Notes: generated from the letters alone by a model not told the origin. Positions 45,370 through 54,373 are shown, counted from the stretch's first letter. The stretch: DNA of 64,000 nucleotides from Paraburkholderia caballeronis (GCF_900104845.1 NZ_FNSR01000001.1:496001-560000); one strand, 5' to 3'. Numbers and translations are program-made.

Positions 45370-46812
45370 ATGAGCCAGTTTGCAAATTACATCGACGGAC
45401 AATGGGTCGAGAGCGACAAGGTTTCGCGCAACGTGAACCCGTCGAATCTCGACGACGTGATCGGCGAGTTCGCGCAGGCCGACGCCGCGCAGACCCATCA
45501 CGCGATCGCCGCGGCGCGCGCCGCGTTCGCGAAGTGGTCGTTGTCGACGCCGCAGCAGCGTTTCGACCTGCTCGACCGCGTCGGCACCGTGATCCTCGAA
45601 CGCAAGGCCGAACTCGGCAAGCTGCTCGCGCGCGAAGAGGGCAAGACGCTGCCGGAAGCGATCGGCGAAGTCGGCCGCGCCGCGCAGATCTTCAAGTTCT
45701 TCGCGGGCGAAACGCTGCGCGTCGGCGGCGAGATCGTGCCGTCGGTGCGCCCCGGCATGACCGTCGAGATCACGCGCGAACCGCTCGGCGTGATCGGCCT
45801 CATCACGCCGTGGAATTTCCCGATCGCGATTCCCGCATGGAAGATCGCGCCGGCACTCGCCTACGGCAACTGCGTCGTCATCAAGCCGGCCGACCTCGTG
45901 CCGGCTTCGACGTGGGAACTGGTGCGGATCATCGCGGAAGCGGGTGCGCCGGCCGGCGTCATCAATCTCGTGATGGGGCGTGGGTCGGTCGTCGGTGAAG
46001 TGCTGGTCGAGTCGCAGGGCATCGATGCGATCAGCTTCACCGGTTCGGTCGCGACCGGCCGTGCGATCGGCGCGAAGTGCGTGCAGCACGGCAAGAAGTT
46101 CCAGCTGGAGATGGGCGGCAAGAACCCGATGGTCGTGCTCGACGACGCGGACCTCGACGTCGCGGTCGAAGCGTGCGTGAACGGCTCGTTTTATTCGACC
46201 GGCCAGCGCTGCACCGCGTCGAGCCGGCTGATCGTGACCGAAGGCATCCATGACCGCTTTGTCGAGGCGGTGAAGGCGCGGCTCGCAACGATCCGCGTCG
46301 GCGACGCGCTCGACGAGAAGACCCAGATCGGCCCGGTCGTGGACGAACGGCAACTGGAGCAGGACGAACGCTACATCGCGATCGCGCGTGAAGAAGGCGG
46401 CACCGTGTTCGGCGGCGAGCGGGTGGAGCGCGCGACGCGCGGTTTCTTCCTCGCGCCGGCGCTGGTGACGAACACGACGCCGGCGATGCGGATCAACCAG
46501 GAGGAAGTGTTCGGCCCGGTCGCCTCGGTCATCAAGGTGAAGGACTACGCCGAGGCGCTGGACGTCGCGAACGACACGCCGTTCGGTCTGTCGGCGGGCA
46601 TCTGCACGACGTCGCTGAAGTACGCGAACCACTTCAAGCGCAACGTGCAGGCGGGGATGGTGATGGTGAACACGGCGACGGCGGGCGTGGACTATCACGT
46701 GCCGTTCGGCGGCCGCAAGGGGTCGAGCTACGGTCCGCGCGAGCAGGGCAGTTATGCGCGCGAGTTCTACACGACGGTCAAGACCTCGTATGTGAATCCG
46801 GGCGCGGTCTGA
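45370..46812 (+). CDS. Aldehyde dehydrogenase, 2,5-dioxovalerate (alpha-ketoglutarate semialdehyde) type
   Basis: 480 residues from ATG 45370. Motifs: TPWNFPIAIPAWKIAPAL, FTGSVATGRAIG (NAD binding), LEMGGKNPMVV (general-base Glu), FYSTGQRCTASSR (catalytic Cys) and EEVFGPVASVI. The sequence pattern and the C-terminal FGGRKGSSYGPREQG are like KGSADH enzymes that oxidise 2,5-dioxopentanoate to 2-oxoglutarate at the end of pentonate and aldarate pathways. It is 32 bases after the RraA-like gene and thus in one operon with the dehydratase. Confidence 0.88.
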   Translation: MSQFANYIDGQWVESDKVSRNVNPSNLDDVIGEFAQADAAQTHHAIAAARAAFAKWSLSTPQQRFDLLDRVGTVILERKAELGKLLAREEGKTLPEAIGEVGRAAQIFKFFAGETLRVGGEIVPSVRPGMTVEITREPLGVIGLITPWNFPIAIPAWKIAPALAYGNCVVIKPADLVPASTWELVRIIAEAGAPAGVINLVMGRGSVVGEVLVESQGIDAISFTGSVATGRAIGAKCVQHGKKFQLEMGGKNPMVVLDDADLDVAVEACVNGSFYSTGQRCTASSRLIVTEGIHDRFVEAVKARLATIRVGDALDEKTQIGPVVDERQLEQDERYIAIAREEGGTVFGGERVERATRGFFLAPALVTNTTPAMRINQEEVFGPVASVIKVKDYAEALDVANDTPFGLSAGICTTSLKYANHFKRNVQAGMVMVNTATAGVDYHVPFGGRKGSSYGPREQGSYAREFYTTVKTSYVNPGAV

Positions 46813-46900
46813 TCGACGGCGTTCGGGGGCGACGGTGCGGCGGCGCGAGCGGCCGCGCCGTCGCGGCCGTTTGCGAGGCCGGTCGCGGTGGAACGACGCG

Positions 46901-47905
46901 TCAGGCGCCGCGCGGCCGCCCGAGCGTCGATTCGCGCACGATCAGGCGCGGTTCGAGCGGCCCGCTTTCGCTGGCCGGTTTGCCGGCGAGCGCATCGACG
47001 AGCCGCAGCATCGCGATCTCGCCGAGCCGTTCGCTGCGGATATCGACGGTCGTGAGCCCAGGCCACGCGTATTCGCCGTGCGAGATGTTGTCGAAGCCGC
47101 ACACCGCGACGTCGCCCGGCAGCGAGAAGCCGAGGTTGCGCGCTTCCTTCAGGAAGCCGAGCGCGATCAGGTCGTTGTAGCAGATCAGCGCGTCCGGGCG
47201 CTCGGGGCCGAACAGGATCGACGAGCACGCGCGCTCGCCGGCCGCGGCGGTCGGCGAGTCCGCTTCGAACACGCGCGGCGCGAGGCCCGCGCTCGCGAGG
47301 CAGTCGGTGACGCCTTCGAGCCGGATCGTATTCGCGCGCGACTGCGGGTAACCGAGGTAGCCGATGTCGCGATAGTTCTGGTTCAGCAGGTGCTGCGCGA
47401 GCATGAAGCCCGCGCGATGGTTGTCCGGGCTCACGCTCGCGACCTTCGAGTCGTCGGACGCGCGGTTGATCATCACGATCGGCTTGTTCAGCGGCGCGAG
47501 CCGGTCGGTCGCGTCGTCGGCCATCCGCGTGTTCAGCAGCAACCCGTCGACGCGCCGCGCGAGCGCCTCGATCAGTTGATACTCGCGCGCGGCGTTCTCT
47601 TCGAGATCGACGAGCAGCAGCGTGTAGTCGAACTGCAGCGCGATGCGGTTCGCGCCTTTGACGAGGCTCGTGAAGTGCGGATTGCGGATGTCGAGCACGG
47701 CGACGCCGATCGTGCGCGTTTCGCCGGTGACCATGTAGCGTGCGTGCGGGTTCGACTGATAGCCGAGCCGAGCGATGGTCGCCTTCAGGCGCGCTTCGAC
47801 CGGCGCCGAGAAGCGTTGCGTGCCATTCATGAATTTCGACACGGTCGCGACCGATACCCCAGCCGATGCGGCAACGTCGCGAATGGTTGGGACACGTTTT
47901 TTCAT
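46901..47905 (-). CDS. LacI-family regulator (second)
   Basis: 334 residues from the ATG at 47905 (MKKRVPTIRDVAASAGVSVA...), chosen because the LacI helix-turn-helix begins there; the frame is open to 47980. It has TVSKFMNGTQRF, then effector-domain blocks GVAVLDIRNPHFTSLVKGA, DALICYNDLIALGFLKEA and VAVCGFDNISHGEYAWPGL. It is divergent from the uronate dehydrogenase gene with one palindrome between them, so it probably represses udh, the lactonase and itself. Confidence 0.9.
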   Translation of the reverse strand: MKKRVPTIRDVAASAGVSVATVSKFMNGTQRFSAPVEARLKATIARLGYQSNPHARYMVTGETRTIGVAVLDIRNPHFTSLVKGANRIALQFDYTLLLVDLEENAAREYQLIEALARRVDGLLLNTRMADDATDRLAPLNKPIVMINRASDDSKVASVSPDNHRAGFMLAQHLLNQNYRDIGYLGYPQSRANTIRLEGVTDCLASAGLAPRVFEADSPTAAAGERACSSILFGPERPDALICYNDLIALGFLKEARNLGFSLPGDVAVCGFDNISHGEYAWPGLTTVDIRSERLGEIAMLRLVDALAGKPASESGPLEPRLIVRESTLGRPRGA

Positions 47906-47912
47906 GCAGGAA

Positions 47913-47926
47913 GGATAACGTTTTCC
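47913..47926. promoter_or_regulatory. Operator between lacI and udh
   Basis: GGATAACGTTTTCC is a palindrome with one mismatched pair and central CG, placed 8 bases in front of the lacI start codon and 73 before udh. Similar sites occur at 42633-42646 and 38400-38413. Confidence 0.6.
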
Positions 47927-47998
47927 CGGTAGTATGGAAATAACAGAATCCCGGCCGGCGAGGCCGGCGGAAACTGGCAATCAACAACGAGGACAAGG

Positions 47999-48817
47999 AT
48001 GGACAAGGGCAACAAGCCATTCAGGCGTCTGCTGCTGACGGGCGCGGCGGGCAATCTCGGACGCATCCTGCGCGTCGCGCTGCGCGACTGGGCGGACGTC
48101 GTGCGTCTGACCGACATCGCGCCGATGGCCGAGGCGGGACCGAACGAGGAAGTGATCCAGGCCGATCTCGCGGACCGCGAAGCGGTGCTGAAGCTCGCGG
48201 AAGGCGTCGATGCGATCGTGCACATGGGCGGCATCTCGGTCGAGGCGCCGTTCGACGACCTGCTGCAGGCGAACTTTCTCGGCACCTACAACCTGTATTC
48301 GGCCGCGCAGAAGCAGGGCGTGCGCCGCGTGCTCTACGCCAGCTCGAACCACGCGATCGGCTACTACAGGACGACCGAGGTGATCGACGCGAACGACCCG
48401 GTGCGCCCCGATTCGATGTACGGGATCAGCAAGTGTTTCGGCGAGTCGCTGTCGCGCTACTACTTCGACCGCTTCGGCATCGAGTCGGTCTGCATGCGGA
48501 TCGGTTCCGCGTACGAAGCGCCGCAGAATCCGCGGATGCTGGTCACGTACCTCAGTTTCGCGGACCTGATCGAGCTGGTGCGCTGCTCGCTGTTCGCGAC
48601 GCGCGTCGATCATACGATCGTGTTCGGCGTATCCGACAATCCGTCGAAGTGGTGGGACAACACCGAAGCCGCGCATCTCGGTTTCGTCGCGAAGGACAGT
48701 TCGCGGCCGTTCGCGGACCGCTTCCCGCCCGAAGGCCCGATCGACACGAGCGACGTCACGCGCCTGCATCACGGCGGCCCGTACGTGCTGCTCGGGCCGA
48801 TGGAGCCGCAATCGTGA
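47999..48817 (+). CDS. udh: Uronate dehydrogenase
   Basis: 272 residues. A short-chain dehydrogenase with NAD-binding TGAAGNLGR near residue 14, DLADREAV, and the catalytic Ser/Tyr-Lys set YASSNHAIGYY and YGISKCFGES. VCMRIGSAYEAPQNPRML and SDNPSKWWDN match uronate dehydrogenases (EC 1.1.1.203), which oxidise galacturonate or glucuronate to the aldarolactone. The next gene, a lactonase, overlaps it by 4 bases, which fits that reaction order. Confidence 0.88.
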   Translation: MDKGNKPFRRLLLTGAAGNLGRILRVALRDWADVVRLTDIAPMAEAGPNEEVIQADLADREAVLKLAEGVDAIVHMGGISVEAPFDDLLQANFLGTYNLYSAAQKQGVRRVLYASSNHAIGYYRTTEVIDANDPVRPDSMYGISKCFGESLSRYYFDRFGIESVCMRIGSAYEAPQNPRMLVTYLSFADLIELVRCSLFATRVDHTIVFGVSDNPSKWWDNTEAAHLGFVAKDSSRPFADRFPPEGPIDTSDVTRLHHGGPYVLLGPMEPQS

Positions 48818-49746
48818 GCGTCACGCCGCAGCGGCTGATCGTCGATCGGCTGGAGACGAACGACGCACGGCGTTCGAGCGTCGGCGAAAGCCCGGTGTGG
48901 CGCGCGGCGGAAAACGCGCTGTACTGGGTCGACATTCCGGCCCAGACGATCGTCCGTTATGCGCTCGCCACTGCTCGGCGCACCGAATGGACGCTGCCGG
49001 AGCGCGTGGGCTGCATTGCGTTCGACCGCAACGGCGTCGTACTGGCCGCGATGGAAAGCGGCCTGTTCGCGGTGACGCTCGGCGAGCCGGCCGACGGCGC
49101 GCGCCATGGCGTGTCGGCGGTGCGGCCGCTCGCGGCGGTCGGGCACGCGGACGAGCGGATGCGCTTCAACGACGGCCGCTGCGACCGCCAGGGGCGCTTC
49201 TGGTCCGGCACGATGGTGCAGGACCCGCCCGGCCGCGCGCCGGCGGGCAAGCTGTACCGCTACGACGCGCAGCGCGGGTTGTCCGCGCCGGTGCTCGACG
49301 GCCTGTGCACGCAGAACGGTCTCGCATGGTCGCCGGACGGCCGCACGATGTATCTGTCCGACTCGTATCCGACCGAACGGCTCGTGTGGGCGTTCGACTA
49401 CGACGTCGACGACGGCGTGCCGACCAACCGCCGGCTGTTCGCCGACCTGCACGACCATGCGGGCCGTCCGGACGGCGCGGCGGTCGATGCGGACGGCTGC
49501 TACTGGATCTGCGCGAACGACGCGGGGTTGCTGCTGCGCTTCGCGCCGGACGGCCGCCTCGACCGCGCGGTGGAGGTGCCGGTGTCGAAGCCGTCGATGT
49601 GCGCGTTCGGCGGGCCGGGTCTGGACACGCTGTTCGTCGCGTCGATCCAGCCGGCGAGCGGGATCGGCGAGCACGACGGCTGCGTGCTCGCGCTGCGGCC
49701 CGGCGTGACCGGGCTGCCGGAGCCGGAGTTCGCCGGCACGCTTTGA
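48814..49746 (+). CDS. SMP-30/gluconolactonase-family lactonase
   Basis: 310 residues from GTG 48814, overlapping the udh stop. The six-bladed propeller motifs are clear: GESPVWRAAENALYWVDI (metal Glu), RFNDGRCDRQGRFWSGTM (Asn), NGLAWSPDGRTMYLSDS (Asn and Asp) and GRPDGAAVDADGCYW. The four metal ligands are in place. It should open the aldarolactone made by Udh to galactarate or glucarate. No signal peptide is present, so it is cytosolic. Confidence 0.88.
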   Translation: MSVTPQRLIVDRLETNDARRSSVGESPVWRAAENALYWVDIPAQTIVRYALATARRTEWTLPERVGCIAFDRNGVVLAAMESGLFAVTLGEPADGARHGVSAVRPLAAVGHADERMRFNDGRCDRQGRFWSGTMVQDPPGRAPAGKLYRYDAQRGLSAPVLDGLCTQNGLAWSPDGRTMYLSDSYPTERLVWAFDYDVDDGVPTNRRLFADLHDHAGRPDGAAVDADGCYWICANDAGLLLRFAPDGRLDRAVEVPVSKPSMCAFGGPGLDTLFVASIQPASGIGEHDGCVLALRPGVTGLPEPEFAGTL

Positions 49747-49800
49747 CGGCCGCTGTCGTTGTCGCTGTCGTTGTCCTTGTCACTGTCGTTGCCGCTGGCG
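49747..49800. repeat. Low-complexity hexamer repeat
   Basis: A run of degenerate GTCGTT/GTCGCT hexamers follows the lactonase gene. No coding or regulatory meaning is evident. Confidence 0.6.
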
Positions 49801-49944
49801 GCCGTTCATCGCGATGGACGGCCGCGAACCGCCCGGGAGTCCGCCGCGCGTGGGCCGGACCCGGACGTCGCGGCATGAATCCGGTCCAGCCTGCATAATG
49901 GGCGGCGAGTTTCAAGACGAAACGGCAACCATCTTGCATGGGAT

Positions 49945-49972
49945 CGGAGTCAGCGCTGAAGCGCTGACTCCG
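49945..49972. promoter_or_regulatory. Perfect 13-bp hairpin before the sirtuin gene
   Basis: CGGAGTCAGCGCT (49945-49957) and AGCGCTGACTCCG (49960-49972) form a perfect stem with a two-base centre. No T run follows. It lies 20 bases before the start codon, just ahead of the AGGAG site, so in mRNA it would sit against the ribosome-binding region. Confidence 0.7.
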
Positions 49973-49992
49973 TTCGACATAGGAGACAGCAA

Positions 49993-50739
49993 TTGGCCGA
50001 CATCGAACAGGGCCACCCGCCGCGCCTCTACGTGTTCTCCGGCGCGGGCCTGTCCGCGGAGAGCGGCATCTCGACGTTTCGCACCGGCGACGGCATCTGG
50101 TCGCGCGCGAGCATCGACGAGGTGTGCAATTTCATGACGTGGCGGCGCAATCGCCCGGCCGTATTCCGCTTCTACAACGAACGGATCGCGGAGAGCGCCG
50201 ACGCGCGCCCGAACGCCGCGCACCGGCTGCTCGCGCAGTGGCAGGACCGCTGGGGCAGCGAGCGCGTGAAGCTCGTCACGCAGAACATCGACGACCTGCT
50301 GGAGCAGGCCGGCGCGCAAGCGGTCACGCATCTGCACGGCGACATGATCTCGCTGCTGTGCACCGACTGCGACGTGCGTTTCCCGAAGGCGGCGCGCGTG
50401 CTCGATCCGGAGGCCGCGTGTCCCGAGTGCGGACAGGCGGGCGGCGTGAAGCCGGGCGTCGTGTTCTTCAACGAGTCCGCGCCCGCATACGCGCAGCTTT
50501 ATCGCATGCAGCGCGAGATGACGGACGACGATCTGTTCATCGCCATCGGCACCGCGTTCGAAGTGATTCCGCCGGAACGCATCCTGCCGCCCGAACGGTG
50601 CTTCCGTCACGAGCGCAACTTCCTCGTCGATCCCGCGCCGCGCTGCAAGGATTTCTTCGGCGTCGTCGAGCCGCGGCCGGCGACGGTCGGGTTGACGAAC
50701 CTGTCCGAAGCCGTCGAGCGGCTGATGAACGGCGCGTGA
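49993..50739 (+). CDS. Sirtuin, NAD-dependent protein deacylase
   Basis: 248 residues from TTG 49993 with AGGAG 8 bases upstream. Motifs: FSGAGLSAESGISTFR (NAD binding), TQNIDDLLEQAG, VTHLHGD with the catalytic His, and a four-Cys zinc site (LLCTDCDVRF ... ACPECGQ). GVKPGVVFFNE and the late GTAFEVIPP follow the family layout. It removes acyl groups from lysines using NAD and releases nicotinamide. The gene downstream acts on NMN, a linked part of NAD recycling. Confidence 0.9.
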   Translation: MADIEQGHPPRLYVFSGAGLSAESGISTFRTGDGIWSRASIDEVCNFMTWRRNRPAVFRFYNERIAESADARPNAAHRLLAQWQDRWGSERVKLVTQNIDDLLEQAGAQAVTHLHGDMISLLCTDCDVRFPKAARVLDPEAACPECGQAGGVKPGVVFFNESAPAYAQLYRMQREMTDDDLFIAIGTAFEVIPPERILPPERCFRHERNFLVDPAPRCKDFFGVVEPRPATVGLTNLSEAVERLMNGA

Positions 50740-50807
50740 GCGCCGCTTTTCTTCTTCGACTTTCCTCGTTTTCATTCGTCGTTTTCATTCCCTTCCGGCC
50801 CGCGTCG

Positions 50808-51314
50808 ATGAACGTATCGCGCCAGATCGTCGGGTATCTCCAGTCGCGCGGACTCGTGCTCGCGACCGCCGAGTCGTGCACGGCCGGCCTGATCGCGTCG
50901 ATGCTCGCGGACGTGCCCGGCAGCGGCAGTTGCCTCGACGTCGGCTTCGTCGTTTATTCGCCGTCCGCGAAGTCGGGTTTCCTCGGCGTGCGCGAGGAAA
51001 CGATCGACCGCTACGGGCTCACCAGCGAGGAGGTCGCGCGCGAGATGGCCGAAGGCGCGCTGGCGCAGCGCGAAGGGCGGGCGACCGTCGCGGTCGCGAA
51101 CACCGGCGTCGCCGATGCGTTGCCGGACGGCGACGGGCCGCGCCCCGGCACGCAGTGTTTCGCGTGGTCGTGCGTGTATCGCGGCCGGGTGTTCACCACG
51201 AGCGAGACGGCGGTGTTCGACGGCAGTCGCAACGACGTGCGCCGCTCGGCGGCGCGTCATGCGTTACTGGGCATTCCCCGGTTCGTGAACGGCGTGCCCG
51301 CGCGATGGCGTTGA
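50808..51314 (+). CDS. CinA C-terminal family, nicotinamide-nucleotide amidohydrolase (PncC-like)
   Basis: 168 residues from ATG 50808. ATAESCTAGLIASMLADVPGSG is the CinA_C hallmark with the catalytic Ser, and LDVGFVVYSPSAKSGFLGV and VAVANTGVAD complete it. The stand-alone domain deamidates NMN to NaMN. It lies 68 bases after the sirtuin gene. The frame extends far upstream only as an overlap with that gene. Confidence 0.85.
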   Translation: MNVSRQIVGYLQSRGLVLATAESCTAGLIASMLADVPGSGSCLDVGFVVYSPSAKSGFLGVREETIDRYGLTSEEVAREMAEGALAQREGRATVAVANTGVADALPDGDGPRPGTQCFAWSCVYRGRVFTTSETAVFDGSRNDVRRSAARHALLGIPRFVNGVPARWR

Positions 51315-51761
51315 GCCGTCTCTTTTTGCTATCGAACGTCAGTGAAGCGGTGCTGCTGCGCATTCGTGCAGCACGGGCATCGTGCAATCACCGCGCGGGT
51401 TTACGGTGTTGTTGTTTATTTATACGTATACGTAGTAATAGTTAACAAGGCTCTGCGCTTTCTGTGGACAACAACCGAATTGCGTTGCGCGACAGCACGA
51501 TGCGCAACGAATAGCCATGCGGAAAAACGCTGTACCCGTTGCGCGTCGCCTGAATAACTTTTGGCGGCGTCGCGATGCAGGCCGGGTTTTCAAGAACTGC
51601 TCCACAGGCCGTTAGCGGGACGGTCCCCATGTTGTCCAAAGGGGCGCGTGGATAACTATGACGGAAACGGGTTTCGCGAAGGGTTTGGGCGCGGGGGCGT
51701 CCCGCAGCGAAAGTGCATATGCATCGCGCGCCCGATGAACCGGGCGGCGCCGGTCCCGCGC
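51315..51761. other. AT-rich non-coding region with DnaA-box-like sites
   Basis: No gene is seen. Around 51410-51450 the sequence is unusually AT-rich for this genome. TTGTCCACA-type (51463-51471, minus), TTGTCCAAA (51632-51640) and TTATCCACG-type (51647-51655, minus) resemble DnaA boxes. This may be chance; no replication genes are near. Confidence 0.35.
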
Positions 51762-52724
51762 CTACACCTTTTCGGCCGATTCCAGTTCCCGGTGCGCGGC
51801 CGGCGCGGGCAGCAACTGGCACGCGATCAGGCCGGCCAGCATCAGCGCACAGCCGGCGAGCGCGCGCGGCGTCAGCGTCTCGCCGAGCGCGAGCCAGCCG
51901 GCGAGCGCCGCGAACACGCCTTCCATGCTGAAGATCACCGCCGCGTGCGCGGGCGCCGCGTCGCGTTGCGCGACGACCTGGATCGTATAGCCGACGCCGA
52001 CCGACAACGCGCCGCCGTACAGGATCGTCGGTCCGGCGCGCACGATGTCCGCGAGCCGCACCGGTTCGACCGCGAGTGCGATCGCCGTGCAGGCGAGCCC
52101 GCACGCGACGAACTGCGCGAGCGCGAGCACGAGCGGATCGTGCCGACGCGCATAGCGGCCCACCAGCATCACCTGCGCGGAGATCACGAATGCGCCGGCC
52201 AGTTGATACCAGTCGCCGTCCATCACGGTGAACCGTTCGTTGATGCTGAGAAGATACAGCCCGACCGCCGCGAGCGTCGCGCCGAGCCACGTGCCGAGTC
52301 CGGTGCGATGGCGCAGCACGACGCCGAGCATCGGCACGATCACGACATACAGCGAGCTGATGAAGCCGGCGTTCGCGATCTTCGTGTAGCGCAGCCCGAT
52401 CTGCTGCAGCGAGATCGCGACCGCGAGCAGCAGGCCGAGCACCGCGCCCGCGCGCAGCAGCGCGGCGTCGGGCATGAGCGCGGCGGCGCGTAGCGCGCGG
52501 TCGTCCCCATTGCCGTTGACGGTGTTGCGCCGGGCCGACCAGCGCAGGCCGATCACGAGCGCGGACACGACCGCCGCGCCGAGCAGAAAGCGCAGGCCGG
52601 TGAACAGGAACGGGCCGATGGTGTCGAGGCTCAGTCGCTGCGCGACGAACGCCGAGCCCCAGATCATCGCGGCGGCGAGCATCAGCAGGTTGGCGCGCAG
52701 GTGTTTGCGGGTGGCGGATTTCAA
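51762..52724 (-). CDS. EamA/DMT-family transporter
   Basis: 320 residues with ten predicted helices in two EamA halves: LRANLLMLAAAMIWGSAFVA at the start, LLAVAISLQQIGLRYTKIAN, then AGALSV-type GGALSVGVGYTIQVVAQRDA and VFAALAGWLALGETLTPRAL in the second half. An inner-membrane exporter or importer of small metabolites; the substrate cannot be told. It stands alone on the minus strand. Confidence 0.88.
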   Translation of the reverse strand: MKSATRKHLRANLLMLAAAMIWGSAFVAQRLSLDTIGPFLFTGLRFLLGAAVVSALVIGLRWSARRNTVNGNGDDRALRAAALMPDAALLRAGAVLGLLLAVAISLQQIGLRYTKIANAGFISSLYVVIVPMLGVVLRHRTGLGTWLGATLAAVGLYLLSINERFTVMDGDWYQLAGAFVISAQVMLVGRYARRHDPLVLALAQFVACGLACTAIALAVEPVRLADIVRAGPTILYGGALSVGVGYTIQVVAQRDAAPAHAAVIFSMEGVFAALAGWLALGETLTPRALAGCALMLAGLIACQLLPAPAAHRELESAEKV

Positions 52725-52995
52725 GCGGGAATCTCTTGGTTTCGAAAACGCCGCCGCGCGGGCGGCGAAAGCCGGCGGCTCGCGGGCGGAATCCGATCGT
52801 ATCCGAATTGAAAGCCGGGTGTCTCCCGGAAAATACAGCGCCCCTCGTCGCGGATGACAAACGGCCTACGCTGCGTAATACTGCTTCGCGCGAAACGACC
52901 GTGGAGACCGGCAACGGATCGCGTCGCTGTTCGCAGCCGTACTTTCAATTCACAACGTGCCGGTCGAACTTCCGTCCAGGTTTGGGGAACAACAC

Positions 52996-53202
52996 ATGAA
53001 GAAGATTATCGCCTCGCTCATCGCAGCATCGGTCGCACTGATTTCGGTTCAGGCATTCGCACAGGACGCCGCGGCGCCGGCAGCCGCTTCGCCCGCCAAG
53101 GCGAAGAAGCCGCATCGCCAGTTGAAGCATCACGGCAAGCGCGCGAAGGTCGAAGAAGCGGCATCGGCCGCCGGCACGACGGACAAGGGCACGCAGAACT
53201 GA
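52996..53202 (+). CDS. Small secreted basic protein
   Basis: 68 residues from ATG 52996 with GGGGAA 6 bases upstream. A clear signal peptide (MKKIIASLIAASVALISVQAFAQ) is followed by a short Ala/Lys/His-rich mature part (KAKKPHRQLKHHGKRAK). Such small periplasmic proteins are common in Burkholderia; function is unknown, though the His/Lys-rich core could bind metal or nucleic acid. It is followed by a strong terminator. Confidence 0.7.
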   Translation: MKKIIASLIAASVALISVQAFAQDAAAPAAASPAKAKKPHRQLKHHGKRAKVEEAASAAGTTDKGTQN

Positions 53203-53240
53203 TACGCGTGACCGGACGGCGCTTGCGCCGTCCATTGCGA

Positions 53241-53271
53241 AAAAGCCAGAGCATTCGCTCTGGCTTTTTTT
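53241..53271. terminator. Bidirectional intrinsic terminator
   Basis: AGCCAGAGC (53244-53252) pairs with GCTCTGGCT (53257-53265), preceded by an A run and followed by T7. It ends the small secreted-protein gene and serves the converging gene as well. Confidence 0.85.
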
Positions 53272-53289
53272 GTGCCCGCTTGCCGGTGC

Positions 53290-53571
53290 TTACTGCGCGT
53301 CGGGCGGCAGCGCCTTTTCGAGCAGGTCGGTCAGGAGGCCGGTCATGCCGTCCGGGTGACTTTCGGCGCGCGTCTTCAACCGCGCAACGAGATCGACGTT
53401 CAGCTTGCACGCGAACGGCACGAGCCCTTTTTCCTGGTCGAGCCGGCGCTGCTCGCGGCGGTCGGCGGTGGGGGCTGCGCCCTTGCCGAAGCGGTCCGCG
53501 CCGGACTGCTTCATCGTGTGGATCAACTTCAGCGCCTTGTTCTTTTCAAGGTCGGTCTTCTTCATGGCCAT
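53290..53571 (-). CDS. Hypothetical small protein, possibly ribbon-helix-helix-like
   Basis: 93 residues from ATG 53571 with CCGGAG 7 bases upstream; a second ATG two codons later is possible. The first half is Lys/Arg-rich. The second (FACKLNVDLVARLKTRAESH, then MTGLLTDLLEKAL) reads like a ribbon-helix-helix core (strand, helix, helix), suggesting DNA binding. Its 5' end overlaps the end of the Mut7-C gene by 26 bases, so it is translated behind it. Confidence 0.55.
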   Translation of the reverse strand: MAMKKTDLEKNKALKLIHTMKQSGADRFGKGAAPTADRREQRRLDQEKGLVPFACKLNVDLVARLKTRAESHPDGMTGLLTDLLEKALPPDAQ

Positions 53572-54373
53572 GCTGGGACTCCGGATCGATCGGTGCCGCG
53601 CATTGTACGCACTTGTCCGCGTCGTGACGCGGCGCGGGTTCCGTCACCGCGTCGATCACCGCGCGCATCCGCTTCCAGTGCGAGCCTTCCCAGAACACGC
53701 GGCGGCACACGTCGCAGGTCACGAAGCGGAGCTGGCGGCCGAACACGCCTTCCGGCACGCGCTCGCGCACGGCTTCGCGCTCGATCGGGCGCAGCGGCGC
53801 GTTGCACATCAGGCATAAGCGGAACGGCCGCGCGCTCGCCGCGAGATCGAGCCGGTCGAACAGCTCGCGCAACTGGGCGTGCGGTTTCAGCGTGCGCACG
53901 TAGCAGCCGTGCGTGATGCCGCGCCGCTTGAGCAATTCGCGGTCGCGTGACAGCACGATCCGCTGCTCGTTCGTCGCGATCGCTTCGATTTCGTCGTCCG
54001 GGTAGCCGTTGTCGTACAGCGTGTCGAAGCCCGCGAGCCGCAGCAGTTGCGCGAGGCCGCCGAGATGCGCGTCCGCGACGAAGCGCGGGTCGCGCAGCGG
54101 CGCTTCGCGCACGCGCAGCAGCGGGCGGATGTCGAACGCCTCGAACTTCGGATAGACGGCGACGCGGTCGCCGTCCGCGAGCGGATGATCGAAGCCGACC
54201 GATTCGCCGTTCACGAGGATCAGTTCCACCTCGGTGTGCGGGACGCCGAGCGCCTCGATCATGTGCTTCGCGGTCGCGTGGCGCGCGCACTCGCAACGGA
54301 ACGCGCGGCGCCGCAGCGGCCGCGCGATGAAGTCGTTCAGCTCCTCGTAGAAGCGGAAGGTGGCGGTGACCAT
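53546..54373 (-). CDS. Ubiquitin-like plus Mut7-C RNase domain protein
   Basis: 275 residues from the ATG at 54373; longer frames upstream run through the divergent gene. The first ~85 residues form a ThiS/MoaD-like fold (FRFYEELNDF ... LILVNGESVGFDHPLADGDRVAVYP). Then comes the Mut7-C PIN-like domain: RFVADAHLGGLAQLLRLAGFDTLY, IVLSRDRELLKR, and a zinc ribbon (CLMCNAPL ... VTCDVCRRVFWEGSHWKRM). Mut7-C proteins are predicted RNases. This domain pairing is known in bacteria; the target RNA is not. Confidence 0.88.
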   Translation of the reverse strand: MVTATFRFYEELNDFIARPLRRRAFRCECARHATAKHMIEALGVPHTEVELILVNGESVGFDHPLADGDRVAVYPKFEAFDIRPLLRVREAPLRDPRFVADAHLGGLAQLLRLAGFDTLYDNGYPDDEIEAIATNEQRIVLSRDRELLKRRGITHGCYVRTLKPHAQLRELFDRLDLAASARPFRLCLMCNAPLRPIEREAVRERVPEGVFGRQLRFVTCDVCRRVFWEGSHWKRMRAVIDAVTEPAPRHDADKCVQCAAPIDPESQHGHEEDRP

